Origin: Phoronis australis
Lineage: Eukaryota > Phoronida > Phoronidae
Length of the DNA stretch: 49,246 nt
NCBI GenBank assembly: GCA_002633005.1
Contig: NMRA01000021.1
Location: 171,939-221,184, forward strand
Direction of reading: 5' to 3'
Shown here: positions 45,101-49,246 of the stretch, in pieces
How positions within the stretch are numbered: the stretch's first letter is position 1
Layout: every line of letters starts with the position of its first letter
Position numbers and translations under genes: made by a program
The notes under the pieces: model-generated
Told to the model about the DNA's origin: nothing
The model's input: the letters and a program-made list of their open reading frames with translations, nothing else
Database searches by the model: none

Positions 45101-47462
45101 ATCCATATGATTTCTAAGTAGTTTTGAGATGATTTCACTGTGTAGTAGATTCTGTGTCCCATCATCAGTTAGTATCTGGACCTCATATTGTCTGTCTTTA
45201 GACCATCTTAAGTAAATCTCTGCCCTTTCCACAAAATAGCTCATCCCTTTTACTTTCATTTTCACCTATTTGCAATTTGTTCTTCATTTTTCGAAGAAAT
45301 CTTGATTCTGTCAAGCATTGATGGTTCAGAACAAAAGTGTGTTATGATAAGGTGAGGTTGTGGTATTGTTCGAAGTGAGGAGGCAGTGTGGTTGGTTGAT
45401 AAGTACCCACTTTGTTTACTCGAGGTCGTGGGTTCAAGTCCCACCATGTCACATTGCTAAACCCTTGAGCCAGGTTTCTAGCTCCTCAGCTCGGTTTTAA
45501 CCATATATTAATAAAGCATAAAAATATTTCCAGGTGATCAGTGCAATGGGCCCATATGCGAGGCCTGCGCAAGTCTGGTATAACGTGTGTCAGAATCAGA
45601 CTGCCTGCAATTAATTTTTTTATATTGTTCGAAGTACCTCTAAGGCTATTTGAATTTTGAAGAAAACCATGATTGAACTTGACCCAATACAGATTCAGTA
45701 ATAACTTTTCAAACATATGCAGGGCACTTATCTCACATTTTCTTTTTTCTTGTCACGCGGCGCACCCCCAAACTGCCAAATGGAATCTGGGAGAGTTTTA
45801 GGGGGGCCATGGCCCCCTTGGCCCCTCTCTAAATCCGCCAGTGATTTGCTGTCACTGACATTGGCACTGGTCTGGTGTGTTCCATCTGGCTATCACTAAC
45901 AGTCTGACTCTGTGAGGTATAACTAGTGAACCTGCACTGAAATTATTACAACATGTTGATAGCGTCAATCTCAAAACCAGGGAACATTATATCCGACTTG
46001 TTTCCAAAGTAGTAAGGTGTGATATAACTGAACTCTGAAGTCGAAGTCCAAGTGCCCACAATCACACAGTGATATGTCGAAAATCACCAATTAACCTTCA
46101 ATTCAGACCCTTTTTAACTCGCTCTTTATGCAAATACATTCGCAGAGGCGTACGTGACTGGCCCTGGTTAGATTCCCGGTTCGGAGATTAATCTTAGTCG
46201 GTATTTACAACAGTATTTCAGTAACATTTACATTGATTAAGAAACGCGATAGGCCTACTGCCTAACACAGAAATCGCGCGAGCCAGCACGTTTATTAAAA
46301 TGCCATCTACCGAGCAAAAGGATAGAAGTGAAGTACTTTCGCGCAGGCAAATGTACTCCATATGAGTAAGATAATACACGCAGTGTTGGCTTACGTAGTA
46401 AATGTGGTATTATTAGTGTTTTGCAGACGATAAAATGTGAGGTGTATGGATTTCTACTTTGCACTACTTTGTGGTTCGCCCATGTAATATCAAAAAATTA
46501 TGTACTCGGTGTAATTAATCAGTCGTGTCGTAACACATTCCAGGTTATGTGGGAAAATGTCTATTTGAACAATGCAGACTGGATATCTCTCGCAACAACG
46601 GCAACTACACTACTAGTACCCAAAATTGATTCAGTTTCCATATTTAAATTCGTGCCTTATTGTTTTAAAAATCAATTCAGTAAAGCAAGTTATCATGGGT
46701 GCTCTCGAGTTCGAACAGTGGACGCTTAGTTGAAAATTCTTGAAAGTAGAGCGGAGTGGGCACTTGACCAAGCATTAGGGGCTTAATCCTACAAATTTCA
46801 GACGTAGGGGATGTTTGCCTAGTATATAATAAGCGTGGACACTAACCATAATATTTGCGGTACATCAAACTGTTTTGACATCGTCGTCCTAATGCTACGA
46901 AAGTTTTACTATTGCATTTCTGACAACAATGGAACATTAGGAGTGTGTCAGTCACCCTATAATTTTTTTAAAATAATGTCAATCTTAGAATGCATTTTCC
47001 ACAAAAGAGGAGACAAGATGTAACTATTGACCCATATTGGTGTTAATCTTAAATTGCTCCCCGAAAGATGGCATACTCATTCCAGCCAATGTTTGACTGC
47101 TGTTATATTTGCAAGATATTCAGTAGCAATAAGACTTGAGTTTATCCCCCATTGTGAAGTGAGAGAAGTATTCCAATGTTGCACTGACCTGCTCGAAGAG
47201 GAATCTGCAATGGGTCCAGCTGTGGAGTGTTGTTTGGATAGGGTTTGAACACCACTTTATACTTTAAGCCAGGTGGAAATAGGTCGAACACACTGTATGT
47301 GTAATCCATATGATTTCTATGTAGTTTTGAGATGATTTCACTGTGTAGTAGATTCTGTGTCCCATCATCAGTTAGTATCTGAACCTCATATTTTCTGTCT
47401 TTAGACCATCTTAAGTAAATCTCTGCCCTTTCCACAGAATAGCTCACCCCTGTTACTTCCAT
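42133..47462 (-). CDS. PHYHIP: PHYHIP-family protein (phytanoyl-CoA hydroxylase-interacting protein-like)
   Basis: Two exons on the minus strand: 47462-47189 (274 bases, phase 1 at its end, donor CGAGCAG|GTCAGT) and 42860-42133 (728 bases, acceptor TTTTTTTTCAG). Together they give 1002 bases, 333 aa, the usual family length (human about 330). Exon 1 is a fibronectin type III-like domain (YSVERAEIYLRWSKDR, DLFPPGLKYKVVFKPYP). Exon 2 carries the family C-terminal domain: LERLLYLAVYKVQ, a CYRLYRN block, DSPFGDTRINIP, NSNLYFADFYCR, ADKFCQRKLIPLEIE, and near the end YCYTCNI. The vertebrate protein binds phytanoyl-CoA hydroxylase; the role in invertebrates is not established. The start ATG (47462) has A at -3 and G at +4. 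The 4.3-kb intron contains a broken copy of exon 1. If TARBP1 continues past the window, this gene is nested antisense in its next intron. Confidence 0.9.
43258..43335 (+). pseudogene. THAP-type zinc-finger-like scrap
   Basis: The + frame reads KFHCCVVGCSSDERKLDKLD, resembling the start of a THAP C2CH finger (CCVxGCxS). It stops after about 20 residues; a further open piece starting VKFFVFPTSINE follows in broken frame near 43350. Possibly a decayed P-element-like or THAP copy in the PHYHIP-like intron. Confidence 0.3.
44987..45265 (-). pseudogene. Duplicated PHYHIP-like exon 1 with destroyed donor
   Basis: This segment matches exon 1 (47190-47468) at about 95% and keeps an open frame from the ATG at 45259, with a few amino-acid changes. 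The homology stops one base before the exon's 3' border: the functional GAGCAG|GTCAGT donor is replaced by GAGCACTGACG. The frame runs on to another donor-like AAG|GTGAGG (exon end 44931), but that is phase 0, while the next exon needs phase 1, so splicing there would hit a stop after about 42 codons. It is therefore a dead or regulatory pseudo-exon. Confidence 0.75.
45377..45622 (+). mobile_element. tRNA-derived SINE with perfect target-site duplication
   Basis: A 246-base insertion is flanked by identical 13-base copies of TATTGTTCGAAGT (45364-45376 and 45623-45635). It is missing from the paralogous segment at 47.55 kb, which shows the empty site (TATTGTTCAAAGT). The head is tRNA-like: an A-box-like TGGTTGATAAG near 45393-45403, a B box GGTTCAAGTCC at 45431-45441, and a T-arm GTGGGTTCAAGTCCCAC with a perfect stem. 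The body matches the SINE at 16 kb and the tail is AT-rich. Confidence 0.9.
45753..45843 (-). mobile_element. Transposon terminus, complete copy
   Basis: Read on the minus strand, CACTGGCGGATTTAGAG starts a G-rich, then palindromic (GGGGGCCATGGCCCCC) end sequence that matches the gapped copy at 15032-15132. The other end of the element was not found. Confidence 0.5.
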
Positions 47463-47696
47463 TTTCAACTATTTGCAATTTGTTCTTCATTTTTCGAAGA
47501 AATCTTGATTATGTCAGGCATTGATGTTTCAGAACAAAAGTGTGTTATGATAAGGTGAGGTTGTATTGTTCAAAGTATCTCTAAGGCTATTGTGCTTTTG
47601 AATAAAGCCATCATTGAACTTGACCCAATACAGATTCAGTCATAACTTCTCAAGCACATACAGGGCACTTATCTGACATTTTCTTTTTTTCTTGTT
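47190..47696. repeat. Segmental duplication, copy 2 (empty SINE site)
   Basis: Contains the functional PHYHIP-like exon 1 (47189-47462 coding) and its upstream flank, including a TTTTTCTTG end shared with copy 1. The SINE target site is intact and single, so the SINE arrived after the duplication. Confidence 0.85.
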
Positions 47697-48154
47697 GCTT
47701 TATTTGTTTTCTTGCTTTTGCTTTTGGTTTAATTTCTAATTGAGATTGTTCTTACCATTTCGTAACATTAAATATATTATTTTACTTAGTAAGTAATGAG
47801 ATAATTTATATTATGTAGTATGATTAATTGTGGCAGTAAAATAGACACTGTCCAAACTTTCCAGACCTCACTACCCTTTATCAAGTGGATGACGTGTAGA
47901 AATGCACTCATAGTATTTGAATATGGGGCACCTTACGAGATCAAAAGTACATAAAGTGTAAGAAAAAAACAAGTGCCTGGTGATGATGAGAGATACGTCA
48001 TCTGGATTAAACAATGTTGTTAGTGGAATTCTGATGGTTAACTTTATTCACAAAAGGCAAACCTGGTAGTTGGAAGGACTGGTAAGAATAGAAACTAGCT
48101 CTTACTTAAACAAGAGGTTCCATAATGCAAGTTAGTGTCCATCGGGGGGTTTTT
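47697..48154. other. Upstream flank of the PHYHIP-like gene, no gene seen
   Basis: AT-rich. Any PHYHIP-like 5' UTR exon and promoter should lie here or beyond 48.5 kb, but no clear motif is visible. Confidence 0.35.
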
Positions 48155-48475
48155 ATGAACAATGTGTTGTTTTTTGGTGTGTGTCTTGGGTTAAGTTTCC
48201 TATACATGACAGCGTTTTCCCGTTCAGTGACTTTACCAGACACAGGGGGTTCTGAGCCTGTGATAACATCTAGCTTCTTTGTTAACTGCCAAGCACACTC
48301 TTTTGTCTGTTATGACAACAAGCAGGCCACTTATCTACCAGGCTTATTACAGACCACGTGTGAACAAAGTCAAACTCAGAGTGAATTGGTGTATTCGGAA
48401 AGAATAGATTGTTGTAACTTCGGTTGCAGTTGGGCGATTTTTGCGATTCAAAAACTAAACATGATCACCATTTGA
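48155..48475 (+). CDS. Possible small secreted Cys-containing protein (weak)
   Basis: An ATG at 48155 opens 106 codons. The N-terminus MNNVLFFGVCLGLSFLYM is signal-peptide-like, and the rest holds six cysteines (NCQ, VCYD, TCEQ, DCC, GCSW). There is no recognised family, no clear promoter and no splice sites, and the window is AT-rich, so chance is a fair explanation. Confidence 0.2.
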   Translation: MNNVLFFGVCLGLSFLYMTAFSRSVTLPDTGGSEPVITSSFFVNCQAHSFVCYDNKQATYLPGLLQTTCEQSQTQSELVYSERIDCCNFGCSWAIFAIQKLNMITI

Positions 48476-49246
48476 CGAAGATTTCAGAAATGCTATTGGT
48501 TTATGTTCAAATACGTTATAACTCAACTTTTATTTTTAACAGCACAGCCCAGTCAGGGTAGATACGATCAATTATCGAACAAAAGAGAGCTGGCCCTCCA
48601 ACCATAAATGCCAGAATGGAGTTAATCAGTCGTGTAAGACATTGGCTACAGGGGTAAACCTCCCAACTTGTTGTTGGGCTATAGAATCAAACAAGTTGGG
48701 AGCAACGGGAAAACGCCGTTATGATTCGCACAAAGATGATTGCCAAAATCTTTATTTTCCAATTTTCAAAACCTAACCCTAGTGTTAGAAATGTTTCACT
48801 TTCCTTGCATGTTTGTTGATGACAGTTTTCAATTTTTTTGTTCTTGTTTATTTTTCTTGAAAATTTTGATAAAAATGACAATTCTCTTTTCTGCCATATT
48901 GTATTCTAATTTGAAGAAACTCTACCATAAACTTTATTTCAGTTTCATTTCAAGTGTTGCCGTTTTGGTGGTACTAAAGGTGATTTTTAGGGCCAAGTGA
49001 TCACAAGTAATAGCGGTACAATTTTTCGTCTTAACAGTAGAATTACATGTACTTGTTATTTGATATGTGTAACCCTAGAGCATGCTCAGTGTTTTGTGTT
49101 TGGCGGCCAGCGAAGGTGAATGACTGGCTACCAGGCAATGTTGGCTTATTGTGGATGAAATGGTACTTTAGAACACAAAACCCGTGCTAGTCCAGCAAAC
49201 TTTAGGAGAAATCTTGGAAAAAAATTCTACAAAGAATTACTTGTGC
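48476..49246. other. No gene recognised
   Basis: One local hairpin-like pair (CCCAACTTGTTGTTGGG near 48660-48676, with a further CAAGTTGGGAG copy). Otherwise AT-rich. No TARBP1 C-terminal exon is visible. Confidence 0.4.

Larger units (their letters stand above)
44987..45752. repeat. Segmental duplication, copy 1 (with SINE)
   Basis: Copy 1 of a duplicated segment; copy 2 is 47190-47696. Homology covers the PHYHIP-like first exon and about 230 bases of its upstream flank, resumes after the SINE (from 45636) and ends at 45752, exactly where the transposon-end sequence begins. Same orientation as copy 2, about 2.2 kb apart. Confidence 0.85.

Noticed and set aside
46421-46729. 102-codon + strand frame considered as a TARBP1 C-terminal exon
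   Set aside because: An acceptor-like AG exists, but the peptide shows no SPOUT motifs and no donor or phase agreement.

Overview
This is a nuclear window from an animal genome, most likely a marine invertebrate. It is AT-rich, its genes have many small exons with GT/AG introns, and it carries many short interspersed elements, hairpins and minisatellites. The proteins are clearly metazoan, but their sequence is too diverged from vertebrates for a vertebrate source. I cannot fix the phylum (mollusc, hemichordate, lancelet and others remain possible). No prokaryotic feature was seen.

Four spliced genes could be reconstructed with consistent reading phases. (1) 14798-8438 (-): glia maturation factor (GMF, an ADF-homology actin regulator), six coding exons, 142 aa. 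(2) 16678-39280 (+): the N-terminal and middle part of TARBP1 (tRNA Gm18 2'-O-methyltransferase), 17 coding exons, 1186 codons. The C-terminal SPOUT methyltransferase exons are not in the window. (3) 33653-29031 (-), nested antisense inside the 9.5-kb TARBP1 intron 11: a 588-aa type I membrane protein with signal peptide, SUEL-type lectin domain, CUB-like domain, Thr/Pro mucin stalk, one TM helix and a tyrosine-rich tail containing an exact ITAM. (4) 47462-42133 (-): a phytanoyl-CoA hydroxylase-interacting protein (PHYHIP) family gene, two coding exons, 333 aa. Its intron holds a broken second copy of the first exon, itself split by a tRNA-derived SINE with perfect target-site duplications. 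GMF and TARBP1 are head to head and may share an ETS/NRF1-type promoter near 14.83-14.88 kb.

Layout: 1-8.4 kb holds only scattered coding-like segments on the minus strand (unrecognised, possibly decayed) and dispersed repeats. 8.4-14.8 kb is GMF. 14.9-16.6 kb is an intergenic or 5'-intron zone full of transposon ends, hairpins, tandem repeats and a SINE, plus a 29-base assembly gap. 16.7-39.3 kb is TARBP1 with the nested lectin receptor. 39.4-42.1 kb is repeats. 42.1-47.5 kb is the PHYHIP-like gene. 47.7-49.2 kb shows nothing firm.

The two observations most worth following are the ITAM-bearing lectin/CUB receptor, and two dispersed arrays (12.4-13.5 kb and 40.4-41.05 kb) in which every repeat subunit carries a close match to the CTCF core motif, all in one orientation.
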